Below are positions 1 to 11,692 of a stretch of DNA of 64,000 bases, piece after piece. Position 1 is the first letter of the stretch. Each line of letters opens with the position of its first letter. Below the pieces are notes generated by a model, which saw nothing but the letters and a program-made list of their open reading frames with translations, did no database searches and had not been told where the DNA came from. Source of the DNA: Apus apus (Eukaryota > Chordata > Aves > Apodiformes > Apodidae); contig NC_067312.1 in NCBI RefSeq assembly GCF_020740795.1, positions 38,478,905-38,542,904 of the forward strand, read 5' to 3'. The position numbers were made by a program, and so were the translations under genes.

Positions 1-314
1 TTTATTAAAGAGAAGCTAAATTCCAGTGCCTTGGGCAGAACTATTCTAGCTTTGCAATCACATCAAACAAGCCAACACCTCTCTAAAAAGCAGTCTAGAG
101 CAGCTATAATTAATAAATACAGTTCATTTGTGCAAGCCCGTTTATGTCAGCAGTATCAACCAAAGCTAGGTAGCCCAATACAGAAAAAGATCTAGAGCTC
201 ATCTGCTTTATTTGGTTTACATCAAGATTACATACTTCCTTTTAAGTGTACCATCTGAGCAATAGCTTTCATTTTACAGTGCGTTAGTGCTTTCAGACAA
301 GGAAGGTTTCCTTG
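1..314. other. Unassigned intergenic sequence
   Basis: AT-rich sequence without a recognisable gene or repeat. It ends where CR1 homology begins, near 315. Confidence 0.5.
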
Positions 315-1106
315 ATTGGCATGAAATTCAACAAGACCAAGTGCAGGGTCCTACACTTTGGCCACAATAACCCCAGGCAGCTCTACAGGCTGGGGGAAGA
401 GTGGCTGAAGAGCAGCCCAGAAGAGAGGGATCTGGGAGTACTGGTTGAAAACCAGTTGAACATGAGCCAGCAGTGTGCCCAGGTGGCCTGGAAGGCCAAT
501 GGCATCCTGGCTTGTATCAGGAATAGTGTGGCCAGCAGGAGTAGGGATGTAGTTCTCCCCCTGTACTCAGAACTGGCGAGGCCTCACCTCAAGTTCTGTG
601 TCCAGTTCTGGGCCCCTCACTTCAAAAAGGATATTGAGGTTGCTGGAGCAGGTCCAGAGGAGAGCAATAAGGCTGGTGAAAGGACTAGAGGGGAAGTCTT
701 ACAGGGATAGGCCGAGGGAGCTGGGGTTGTTTAGCCTGGAGGAGACTCAGGGGGGACCTTATCACTCTCTTCAGCTACATAAAGGGAGTTTGTAGTCAGG
801 CGGGGGCTGTGCACTTTTTCCAGGCAACTAGCAACAAGACAACAGGGCATGGCCTCAAGCTGTTCCAAGGGAGGTTTAGGTTGGATATTACAAAGTACTT
901 CCTCATGGAGAGGGTGAGTAGACATTGGAATGGACTTCCTAGGTAAGTAGTGGAGGCACCATCCCTGAATGTGTTCAAGGAAAGGCTGGATGTGGCACTT
1001 AGTGCCATGGTCTAGCCAATGTGGTGGTGTTGGTCATAGTCTGGACATGATGATCTTAAAGCTCTTTTCCAGCCTTGGTAATTATGTGATTCTGTGATTC
1101 TCTGAT
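315..1106 (+). mobile_element. CR1 LINE fragment, 5'-truncated (RT C-terminus plus 3' UTR)
   Basis: A forward-strand frame from about 318 carries the C-terminal part of CR1 reverse transcriptase. It opens with the [13 protein letters not shown] block, continues with a [11 protein letters not shown] block, and includes [13 protein letters not shown]. The frame breaks near 650-710 and the homology continues in a second frame with the [13 protein letters not shown] block (around 655-690). The end at 1045-1106 is the CR1 3' UTR, with a GATGATCTTAAAGCTC-like stretch and a terminal repeat of TGATTCTGTGATTCT type. The catalytic palm is missing because the copy is 5'-truncated, as is typical of incomplete target-primed reverse transcription. 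It is a dead copy. Confidence 0.9.
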
Positions 1107-2816
1107 GGCTTCACTTGCTTATAACAGTACTGACTTCCATTCAAAGTGACATTTTCTGAGCAGTCAGATGTGGCTTATGAAACAACTGACAAGTGCCATG
1201 CCCCACCTTGAGATCACACAAGAAAACCCCCGGGAAGTTATCCTTCCATCTCATGATCAGACCCTTTTGAACCATCAGTGCCAGTGAACAGCAGCAAGCA
1301 CAGCAGAGGTAAATCACAGGGCAGGCCAACAGTCCAGCCATAGGCACCCTGCGACCAGCCTGAGCATGTCTGATGAGACACTGATCTCTGCAAGCTGGCC
1401 ACACATCAAGCACACTGCTAGCCAACAGCTGTGACAGTAGCTTCAGTGGCCACAATCATAGGTTCCTCTGTCTCATCTGCAGCTGCTCAGGAAAGAGCAC
1501 AAGCATGAGGCCAAGGAAAAGGAAGAAGCCTGGGTAGCTGCTTCAGCGAGAACACAGAATAGCTTCCTTTGGCACACTGTTGGGCTGGGAGCAATAAAGC
1601 AGCATTGTCTGGGCGAAGCAGGTGGTGCTGCAGACCCAGAGCAACCTGTTGGTTGCAGAAGACAAAGATCCATGCATTTCAGCAACAGGAACATACACTC
1701 ATGAGACCTCCTTCAAGCACCTAGAGCACCTGGCAGCTCACAGTGCTCCACTACTGCTGGCAGGTACTAACCAATACAGTGCCAACAGGCTGACAAGCAC
1801 AGCTGTTGTGATGAAAGTGGGCACATCTCATGAATTACAGATATTGCCACTGCCTTGCCCTCAGCAGCCCTCAAGATTGCTACTGACTGTTTGGATGCAC
1901 GGACATTACTGTGTTTTTTCTATCTGCTTCTGAGTCTTTCTGTTTTCTTCCAGCTACTACAGCTGACAAAGACCTGCTTACACCAGGAACAGTCTAGCAG
2001 TCACCAAGGCAGCTGCAGGGTAGCTGCAAAGCATGTATTTGGGAAATAGTGATCCCTGGTGTGCAATATCAGTTTCAGAATTCAGTTCTGATGTGCTGGC
2101 AGCAATATTGTCAGGACCAGAGCAGGAAGCATTGCAGAGAGAGAAAGACACCGGTTTTCCAGCTGGCCTGAGTGCACTAGGAGGTGCTACCTCCTAAGGG
2201 ATAATGGACAAGGATAGTGTCAGGGATGTCTCACATGGACACTCACCTGGCAAAAGAGACTTTGACTCACGTACTAGGTCACTAGTCTGAGCTTGTGGGG
2301 GATGATAGCACTAGCCAAGGCCATGCTCTCCTGGGCCCATGCTTCTGTTGCACTTGCAGTGCATATTGAGGGTACAGAGGTATGAGATAGACTTATGGAC
2401 AAGAAGGTGATAAACATACTTTCCTGTGTCATCTATTTAAGCATTGTGGCCTATTGGCTCAAAGAAACTATGGCTACTCACTGTGAAATACCTCATTAGA
2501 TGCTCTGAAAAATGGTGTTTTCTTAAAAGAATGGAAGAAGAGCTCTCTCTGCCCAGAAGCTTTCAGTGTGATGGGCAAAAAGAGAAAATCAAATTACATT
2601 TGAACAAACAATAGCTCTGTCTTCATTAAACAGCAACTGCTAACGTATTGTGCAAACCGGGGGCTTGAAATGTAGGATCAGACATCTCAGTTTGGAAACT
2701 TTAATCTTCGAGTTCAAAGATCCCTGTTGCCTCTTCGAGCCACCCTGAGAACCACAGAGGCTGTAGGAGTTCATGAAACACTAGCTTCACCTTCAGAGGA
2801 ATCAAAGCAATTCAGG
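1107..2816. other. Intergenic, no gene recognised
   Basis: Sequence of moderate GC with several short open frames on both strands, the longest about 104 codons (1141-1455, minus). None shows a domain, a start context or splice signals that I can support. It lies between two CR1 copies and may contain diverged repeats that I cannot name. Confidence 0.4.
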
Positions 2817-2904
2817 TTCATAGAATCATAGACTTGTTAAGGTTGGAAGGGACTTAAAGATCATCAAGTTCCAACCCCCCTGTCATAAGGACGGATCCCT
2901 GCCA

Positions 2905-4363
2905 CTAGACCAGGTTGCACAAAACCTCATCCAACCTGGCCTTAAAAACCTCCAGGGATGGGGCATCAACAACATCCCTGGGCAACCCATTCCAGTTCTT
3001 CACGACCCTTACAGTGAGGAATTTCTTCCTAATATCTAACCTAAATGTCCCCTCTCTCAGTTTAAAACCATTACCCCTCGTCCTATCACTGTCTTCTCTG
3101 ATGAAAAGTTGCTCCCCAGCTTTCCTGTAGGCCCCTTTCAAGTACTGGAAGGCCACTATAAGGTCTTCCTGGAGCCTTCTCTTCTCTAGGTCTGAACAGC
3201 CCCAACTCTCTCAGCCTGTCTTCATAGCAGAGGTGCTCCAGGCCTTTGATCATCTTGGTGGCCCTTCTCTGGACCCTCTCCAACAGGTCTACATCCTTCT
3301 TGTGCTGAGGGCACCAGAACTGTACACAGTACTCCAGGTGGGGTCTCACCAGAGACGAGTAGAGGGGCAGAATTGCCTCCCTGGCCCTGCTGGCCACACT
3401 TCTTTTGATGCAGCCCAGGACACAATTGGCTCTCTGGGCTCCAGCACACACTGGCAGCTCATGTTGAGCTTCTCATCTACTACCACCCCCAAGTCCTTCT
3501 CCTCAGGACTGCTCTCTAGCCATTCTTCCGCCCGCCTGTATTTGTGCCTGGGGTTGCACCGACCCAGGTGCAGGACCTTGCACTTGGCCTTGTTGAATTT
3601 AATGAGGTTGGCACTAGCCCACCTCTCCAGCCTGTCAAGGTCCCTCTGGATGGCATCCCTTCCCTCTAGGGTGTCAAACACACCACACAGCTTGGTATCA
3701 TCAGCAAACTTGCTGAGGATACATTCAATCCTACTGTCCATGTCTCCGACAGATGTTAAACAGCACTGGTCCAAATACTGACCCCTGAGGGACACCACTC
3801 GTCACCTGCCTCCATTTGGACATTGAGTCATTGACCACAACTCTCTGGGTGTGGCCATCCAGCCAATCTCTTATCCACCGAGTGGTCCATCTGTTAAATC
3901 CATGCCTTGTCAGTTTGGAGACCAGGATGTCATGTGGGACAGTGTCAAATGCTTTGCACAAATCCAGGTAGATGATGTCAGTTGCTCTGCCACCATCCAC
4001 CATCTCTGTAGCCTTGTTGTAGAAGGCAACCAGATTGGTCAGGCATGACTTGCCCTTAGTGAAGCCATGTTGGCTGTCACCAATCACCTCTTTATTTTCC
4101 ATGTGCCCTAGCAGACTTTCCAGGTGGATCTGCTCTGTGATCTTGCCGGGCACAGAGGTGAGACTGACCAGTCTGTAGGTTCCAGGATCTTCCTTTTTCC
4201 CCTTTTTAAAAATAGGGGATATGTTCCCTTTTTTCCAATCAGCTGGAACCTCACCAGACTGCCATGACCTCTCAAATACGATGGACAGAGGCTTAGCAAT
4301 TTTATCTGCCAGCTCTCTCAGGACCCCTGGGTAAATCCCATCAGGTCCCATAGATTTATGCAC
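2905..4363 (-). pseudogene. CR1 ORF2 reverse transcriptase remnant, frameshifted
   Basis: Three overlapping minus-strand frames together give a nearly complete CR1 reverse transcriptase: 4363-3731 (fingers and palm N-terminal part, with [22 protein letters not shown] and KAFDTVPHD), 3798-3346 (palm with FADDTKL, then [13 protein letters not shown]) and 3451-2905 (thumb and tail with [19 protein letters not shown]). A frame change is needed around 3731-3798 and again around 3346-3451, so no single protein can be made. The active-site Asp pair is preserved, so the copy is not ancient. The apurinic endonuclease domain that normally precedes RT is absent. Confidence 0.85.
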
Positions 4364-4382
4364 CTTCAGGTTCTTTCGATGG

Positions 4383-5176
4383 TCACAAACCTGCTCTACT
4401 CCTATAGTGGGGGTAATTCACTCTCCCAGTCCCTGCTTTCACCTTCTGTGGCCTTTGCATCGAGGGACCTCCAGTTCCCCTCAGAACAGTATCACCTTTC
4501 ACCACCACCCTCCTCTTGCTCTTCTCAGAAGCAGTCCTAATCTGAGGAGCTGGTTGCTTTGCCAACTTCTTAAGAGCAGTCCTACTGCATCGAGCTGGCA
4601 GCTGTGGCAGCTCCTTGGACAGGACTTCTTCAGCATCCTTGTTTGACTGGTCTCCTATCTCCAGAGCCCTGTATCTGTTCTGTAAGGGCACCTGGAAACG
4701 TGGTGAGGGTCTGGTGAGAACTCTTCTGCTACCCCTAGCAAGGACCTGCTTCTATTCCCCCCATCCTCTCCTAGTTCCCGTCCCTCCTCCTGGTGACAAG
4801 ATGGCTGGGGCTCTTCTACCTCTTGTGAAGCTACCACCTGCTGCCAGCTCCACCGATCTATTTCCCTTTCACGTTCCCATATGGTCCTTAACCTCTCCAC
4901 TTCCTGCTCACTCACACTCTGAGGAGCCTCCGTGCGTGGCTGAGTTCCAAGGCCACGCGGTTGTCCCGGCGCTGCCCCCACACGGCGCTCTGAAAGGAGC
5001 TGCCGAGCCCTGCCGGGTCTCTCCGCTCTCCCACGGGCTGCCCTGGCTCCAGGAACCCTCCTGTCCATCTTAAATCGGTAAAGGTTGCCGTTAAGGCAGA
5101 GCACCCGCCACTGTCCCTGGTCCCTCTTCTCGCGGTTCCATGGACCACTGTTTTCATTCATTATAGGAGGAACCAC
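4383..5176 (-). pseudogene. CR1 ORF1-like remnant with start of esterase domain
   Basis: Two overlapping minus-strand frames (5176-4655 and 4691-4383) carry a low-complexity, charged N-terminal region rich in Arg and Glu (VSEQEVERLRTIWEREREID), then RRVVVKGDTVLRGTGGP at about 4510-4460. The last block corresponds to block I (GDSLLRGT) of the SGNH/GDSL-type esterase domain described in CR1-family ORF1 proteins. In this copy the nucleophile Ser is read as Thr (GDT). The domain stops about 20-30 residues later at the deletion junction. A frameshift at 4655-4691 also splits the reading frame. The assignment rests on my recollection of the CR1 ORF1 motif. Confidence 0.65.
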
Positions 5177-5180
5177 TAGC

Positions 5181-8100
5181 TGAAGGGTTATGACACTTCA
5201 AGGTATGTTTCTTGCAGGAGACAGTCTTTCCTGCCTGCCAAAGGGCAATCCTCACCAAAATTCACTGCCCTGCAGCGCTAGTCCTTGTACTGATACTTTG
5301 CAGAGCAGCAGCGAAGATCTTGCCAGCCCCTGCGTTTGATAAACACTTCCCAGTGTCCAGGTCTGTGAAGTCTCCTGTATACACCTCTGATTTGCAATCT
5401 TCCTTAAAGCACTACACAATATACCTTCATCCTGATTCACTTTGTTTTTTCTGCTTTCTCATGGTCTCTCACTTTTCATGGCATAAAGAGGGAAGATTCA
5501 TTAATGGAATAATGTCAGTATACAAGACAAATATTTCTAATTAAAGACAATGCAAATGCAAACCTGATTAATATTTAGCAATAGGGATATTTTTTAGCTG
5601 CTTTAGTATTCCTTGCCTATAATCTATCAGCAGGGCCTAGATGTCACAGTGGGAGCAGGGGTTGTATGTTTTATGACTGTGTTGTGGGGTCCTGGATCAT
5701 CTGCAGGAGCCTAGATGAATATCCAGCTGCATGGCAATGCCTTGACAGGATGAAATACAGCCCACAGCAGCCCCTGTGCCCTGCTTTCCACAGGAGGGAA
5801 ACCCAAGCACTGAGGCCAAAAAGAAATCAGAATGCTGTGCAACAGCTTCACTGATCGGGGTCAGGACCCAGGAGGCAGACTCCAAAGTACATTTGCTCTA
5901 CAGGTAAACACAACTTCCTAAGTAGTGTCCTCAGCTCAGAATGACATCCCTTCCACCCAGACTGTCCACTACACAGTCTCTGCATCTGGGTAGGACATCA
6001 GTATACGATGTCCTACTTACTACTGAGCTTATATGGTCTGGAGTAGTATCAGCTGCCTAAAGAGATTACACATGGTATATCATTAATATAGATACAATAA
6101 AACTGTTGCTTTGCTTGACAATACCTCTTATTTTTCCCAGCTATTATTGGAATTTGAAAGTGACAGATTCTTACAGGCAGTTGTTGTCCATGCACAGGGT
6201 TTTCAGAGCCTGCTACAAATTGGACTTGAGGTTAATGTAAGGACAATCAGAAACCAAAAAGAAGAGGAACAAGAAAGCATGCTTTGTTAGTTTATTTATG
6301 CATAAGATCTGCTTTTGCAATAACTTCCCAGTTCCCTGAGTATAGCAATTTTCCTTCTTCAGCAATTCTTAGGTTTTGACTCCATGCCCTGATGCCTTTT
6401 TGATTGTTCCCTATATGTTACCCCTTGAAACCCATGCTTCTCTCCTTCATTTCATCATGCTCACATATGTTACCAAACATTTGTTTGCACATGTTGTTCA
6501 GCATTTAGCAGCAGTGTTCCAGGAAAGCTCTGATAAATTTTCAATGTAAATTTTCTGTTGCTCATAATTCAGATTTTATAACAGGAAACACAAAGAATAG
6601 CAATACAGCAACTGGCACTTGTGTTAAACTAGAGGAATATGCTACCTACATTGAGATACGTTTAGATCAATGTAGCTTGATTTACTACTAAGCAAATTAA
6701 ACATGCACAAAAGTCCCCAGGTACAATCGATATTTACCCACAAAGTTAATCTTTCCTTGTTGTGCTGTCTGTGCTGCTAGGACCTGCTCATGCAACAGTG
6801 AAATCAACTGAAACTTATTCAGAGTTAATGAAGACCAAATTCTATCCCAAAATTGTTGTTGTGAAATAGAAAAGGAGGTCAAACAGAAATGCAGACCTAC
6901 AAATCTAGAAACTATGACTTGGTACATAAATCAGCCATCACATTATTTGCACAGACTGTCATAGTGATGATCCACCCTACGGCAGCACTGCCCACAGATT
7001 TTTAACCCATTTACACCAAATACACATTGCCCACGTCATTGTTAATGTCCCTGGCCTACAGACACTCTGGAAAATTCTACTCTTCCAGAATAGAGTTAGC
7101 TACAGATACCTCCCAATTTTTTATTTTATTTTTTTTTCTTAGTAAATGCCATATATTGTGAGGGAAAAATACACTATATTGGACAACATATCATAAAGCG
7201 TCTATTTTGTTTAACTGATGAAGAGCCTTCCCAGAAGATTATGAAAAGCTTTGATGGCTCAGCCAAGGAACTGATAGATATGCAGAAAAAAAGGGTGGGT
7301 AGGTAGCTGAGCCACTCCCCAGCACCCCGTTGCAGACAACACCAAATCCTGCTGTATATTGACTGTGGGTCTCTGAGCTAGTAATTTGTGCTAAGCATTT
7401 TATCTACTTGGAGAAATTTAAGTGTCAAACAATGTTGGCATAATTATCTCACTAGAGCTGTATCAGCATAAATCCTTGCATGAACCCTCTCCTTCCTGAC
7501 TAAGACTGCTCATATGGGAATTTATTCCAGGATAACTATAGCACTATAATTAGATCCATGTAGTTCTACTGGTAAAAATTCCAGTAAAAAAAAAAATAAA
7601 TCTAGAATGTGCTGTCAAAATTACTAGAAGAAACAAAAACAGTTCATCTTTTCAGCCAAATTTATTTGCTGCTATTTCTGTATATAAATTAAAATTAATT
7701 TATTCTCTATATAATGCAGTCTGGCATTTTATCTTTTTCTATGTCCGCAGTAATTGCCCAAAAACTTTGTATCAAGCATATGGTAGTATAATGTAACTCA
7801 GAACCCAGAGAATCAAAAGGCAATACAGACCCCCAAAAAAGACTCAATAGAGCTCGGTGAGCTACAATTAAGGGGGGAAATGGTAATTTCCCCATTTTTA
7901 CTAATTAAATGTAATCAGACCTGACAAGTAACTGCTCCCCCAAGGGGCTTATTGAGTCTGAAAGCTCTAATTCCAGTTTAAATCAAAGGACAAACAGTTC
8001 CAAAAGGAATCGAAGACAGCATGGTCACTACTGGAATGTTAAAATATCAGTCATCTGAAACAAATCAACTGATTTCTTATTTGGCCAGTTCTTGTCATGA

Positions 8101-11100
8101 TGGAAATCCCTGTTCATCTCAGTTCAAAACCATTCTTCTCCTCTGCCTGCACTCAGTAATTTGCTCCTTTCTCCACAGTCAGCAACAAACTGTGGAGGTG
8201 GAAGAATGAACTCTTTCATAGCAAGAAAGAGAAGAAAATAAAACCCCTTTCACTGGACATATTTTGCTCTTGGTCTCTCCATTTTCCTGAGACAATGGCT
8301 GCCTACACATTTTTTTTCTATTTTTTAGAAAGAGAAGGCAAAATAAGAGATTATTAAAGTTGCAATGGTCAGAGAGAACACCCTTTTCATAGCACATCTC
8401 TCACCTACACAATTTTAACATCCAGAAAACAAGATCTTTCTCAGTTATAAGCAGGCACCCGCTTATAAGTGCTGGGGGCTCCGAACAGGCACTCGTGGTT
8501 TGACATCATCTCTACTTCTAGGTTCTGAGGCCTCCAAGCTGCCAGCCACTGCAGCAGGATGTGTGGCTATGCCCCTGATGGGGACCATGGATGACTGACA
8601 TGAGTGCAGGACACTGCCATACTGGAACACAAGTTTGGGGAGCAAAGCCAGCACTCCTCACCTCCATGTACACATGGGAATGCCAGAGTAGCCCTGCTGC
8701 ACAGGGTATGTGTTTAGTGGAGTGATGCACTGACAAGCTGTGCTACAGCAGTGTGGTACAGGCAGTGGGCTAGGCAGAGCTCCTCCTTGTGCCGCAGTAC
8801 TCTCTGTTCCCTTGGCTCGCCAGACCCACTCTACTGTTGTCACCATCATCATAAGACATCACAGGCATTCTAAGTCTATGTGGGTAAAACTATAAAGCAG
8901 AGACCAAGCCAAGCACTGAGGTTCCCCAAAGCTGCCAGTTATCTCCCTTCAAGACATTACCCTACTAATTAGAAGAATCAGGGGAGCTAATGGTGGGAGA
9001 AGGAGCTTGCCCATGTGGAGCAACCTGTGACACTAGGGCTTTCTTTTTTCTTTCAGTGATGCACCAAGAGGTCAAGTAATGATTTCCATATAGATTCCTG
9101 GATTTTTTTTTAAGAGGATCCAAATAGAAACTTATGGTTTTAATTACAGCTGGTGGAGCTGAAAGATTTATTCCATCTTCTCAACCCCAAAGACATTTTT
9201 CCATGAGACTTTTATTTTAAAAATATGTTCTTACTGTTGTTCTGAGTCTTTTCAAATGTCTGCTCTTCTTCAAGAATGGAGTTCTAGGCTGTCTCAAGGG
9301 CTTTGTTTAAATATTAATTTATTTTCTTCTCCAACATATTCTTCCCATTCAAGAAATACTTTGTCATATACTACATGGCCTGGGTACTCTGGGAATTTTA
9401 GCAGCTCCTGAAAAGTGTGAGTTCTTAGTTCCTCATAGGGTAGGCTCAAGACAGCATCCCTTGGAGAGCACTGAGAGGGAACTGGGAAAAGGCTGAATGC
9501 AATTCCCATCCAACTGAGAAGCAGTTAGCTGCCTTGAGAACAAAGGTTATGTTCACTGGCAGAATTGAGACTAATCTAGCATTATGGGCCTGGAACTCTG
9601 ATTCTTCTGGGAGAGTTTTCACATTTATATTCAACCTCCTAGACTAGAAAATGAGGGGAAATGGGAGAGCACTGTATGTCATCCAGGAAGACAGGCTGAT
9701 AGCCCAGGCTTCTTTACACATCTCTGGTTTTGTTTTTAAGCAATTTAGAAAACTTAAATCTCTTGACCAGTCACTGCTGTAGTTCATAGAGATGAGAAAA
9801 GTGTTAAGATGCCTTTTCTCTGCTAAGGACCCTTATGAAAGATGGTCAGGAGAGCTTAACAAGATGACTTCTTCTGTTTAAGGGGTATATTCCTTTTTAA
9901 AAATCCCAGGAAGTTACCTCCCTATATTTCCAGCTTCCTCCACTCCACAAGAAAAGCCTGATGTAAGAGAAAAGCTAAGAATGCAGTCAAACACTGAAGG
10001 GTTTATAAATGTTAAAACAACCACAGGCAAAAGTCTGAGTAGAAAAAAATGTATGCAACAAAATAATTAAAATAATTAAAGCTGGTATTTTAATGCCTAA
10101 GAGGCATAATCAAGGGGCCTGAACTAAGGCTGCCCAGTAACCCCAACTTTTAAGTACTAGATTTCACAAAGCTCATGTTTCTTTCTCACAGGCTTCCACT
10201 GTATCCACTGTCAGCTTTGCTTGTGGCAGTATGGAAAGTATAATTTTCTTAAAAACCTGATTTCAAAGACAACGGTGAAAAAACCTGATTTTTTAAATGC
10301 TCTAAATATTTTTTGTAGGGAAAAAAGAAAGAATCAACCTATATTAATTTGCAGAGTTTCAAGTTGTATTAAATATGCCTGTTCCTAAAGTCAAGGAAAA
10401 AAGTGATAGTTACAGTGACTGTGAAAATATACACAGCTTAGCACTCACTTCTGAATTTCATAACAGAACCACAAAACCTTCTTCCTAGGAAACATATATA
10501 TCTTAACTCCCAGCTGTTATGCTGAAAACCTAGTCTGACTGCTGATACTTTGGAGCTGTAGCATTTCCAGTACAATAATTTATTTTTGTAAGAGCTTATC
10601 TTATTTAGCAAAATTCTGCTGAGCTGATAAATAAAGCCATTACTGCTAAACAGCAGCAGAAGCTCCTCACAAGTGTACCAGCATCTTCCCTCCTTTCTGC
10701 AGAGGTGAGTGGGCACAAAGATCAGCAAACAGAGTCTGCCAAATTAAGATGGGAGAGTCTCTGTGAAACAAATCTAACACAGATACACAGGCATATCTAC
10801 AGCTGCTTGGTTCCTGCTACTCCCAAATCCAGGAATTTTGCTTAACAATCTCTGTTTCCAACTATGAGATTGGCTAGTCTGGTGTAGGTCAGACTCTTCA
10901 CATGCAGAGATTCTATTAATACATATGACATAAAATTTCTCATTAAATTACTCAGTAAAAAGAGAGAACCAGCTGACTCACAAAGTGGACATTGCCACCA
11001 CTGATGGATCTTAAAAAACAGGTAATACTGAAATACTTTAAAAGCTTCTAAAACAAGTGCAAGACCAAAGGTCACAAAGTCAATATGCCTGAGTGTTACT

Positions 11101-11180
11101 ACAGTATTTCATCATTTGTCACTGGTTTCAAAAGGCTTGTTTTAACAGCTGGGTGATTTCAGGAAAGCAAGGCTCTTTAT
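5181..11180. other. Intergenic, no gene recognised
   Basis: About 6 kb of AT-rich sequence without a recognisable coding exon, CR1 fragment or tandem array. The short open frames (all under about 80 codons) have no domain signature. A minus-strand frame at 9294-9509 has fairly protein-like composition but no homology I can name. Confidence 0.45.
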
Positions 11181-11182
11181 GG

Positions 11183-11236
11183 TTGTACTTGATGATCTTC
11201 AAAGTCCCTTCCAGCCAGGATGATTCTATGATTCTT
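11183..11236 (+). mobile_element. CR1 3' tail fragment, about 54 bp
   Basis: The text 'gatgatcttcaaagtccctt' followed by 'ccagccaggatgattctatg' and 'attctt' is the extreme 3' end of a CR1 element with its ATTCTATG octamer. Only about 50 bases of the element remain, so the copy is severely 5'-truncated. Confidence 0.85.
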
Positions 11237-11642
11237 CAGGCTAACCTTTTAATCTTGATTTCTTGGAGTACAAATTAGCTTAAAAACAAACAAACAAAAA
11301 TGCAGAAAAGCAGACTTTCAATAGTTAGATCAAGCTGCTAGCTTCTCTGTGAGTGACAACTTTTTCCTCTGAAGTGCGAGCTTCTAATGCTAGTGCTGAA
11401 TTCTAATGATAGTAAAGTTAAATACAAAACAAAACAAAAGTACAGATATGCAGGATGTATCTATTTTGCTATCAAATACAATCTCAAATCCAAATTTCCC
11501 AGTTAGAAAAAAAATAGTTTCAGGGTCACTGGGAACTGCAAAAAGCACGAAAACTAGGAATTGTACATGTAACCTAAGAAAAAAGCAGATGAAAAAATCT
11601 TTAGTGAAACACTGGATGTCCCAAGTCAAGGGAGCCACAGAT

Positions 11643-11692
11643 GGACTTGGTGACCTCTGAGGTCTTTTCCAACCATGATGATCCTCTGATGC
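11643..11692 (+). mobile_element. CR1 3' tail fragment, about 50 bp
   Basis: The sequence 'ttggtgacctctgaggtctt' then 'ttccaaccatgatgatcctc' and 'tgatg' matches the CR1 3' terminus, in the same orientation as the tail about 400 bases upstream. The octamer repeat is mutated. It is another very short 5'-truncated copy. Confidence 0.8.

Larger units (their letters stand above)
2817..5180 (-). mobile_element. CR1 LINE, long copy with internal deletion (ORF1 5' part joined to RT)
   Basis: On the minus strand the copy ends at 2817-2880 with the usual CR1 3' terminus (complement of 'agaatcatagacttg...ttggaaggga'). Going 5' come the RT C-terminus, the palm with an intact FADDTKL catalytic motif (about 3695-3715), the [15 protein letters not shown] block, and the RT N-terminal GPDG motif near 4340. 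Directly upstream, where the connector and endonuclease should be, the sequence instead matches CR1 ORF1, including the first block of its esterase domain (4473-4496). Most of ORF1's esterase and all of the endonuclease are therefore missing. Full-length avian CR1 is about 4.5 kb and this copy is about 2.4 kb. The 5' edge is uncertain by tens of bases. Confidence 0.9.

Noticed and set aside
3233..3781. 182-codon plus-strand frame
   Set aside because: It is the antisense shadow of CR1 reverse transcriptase.
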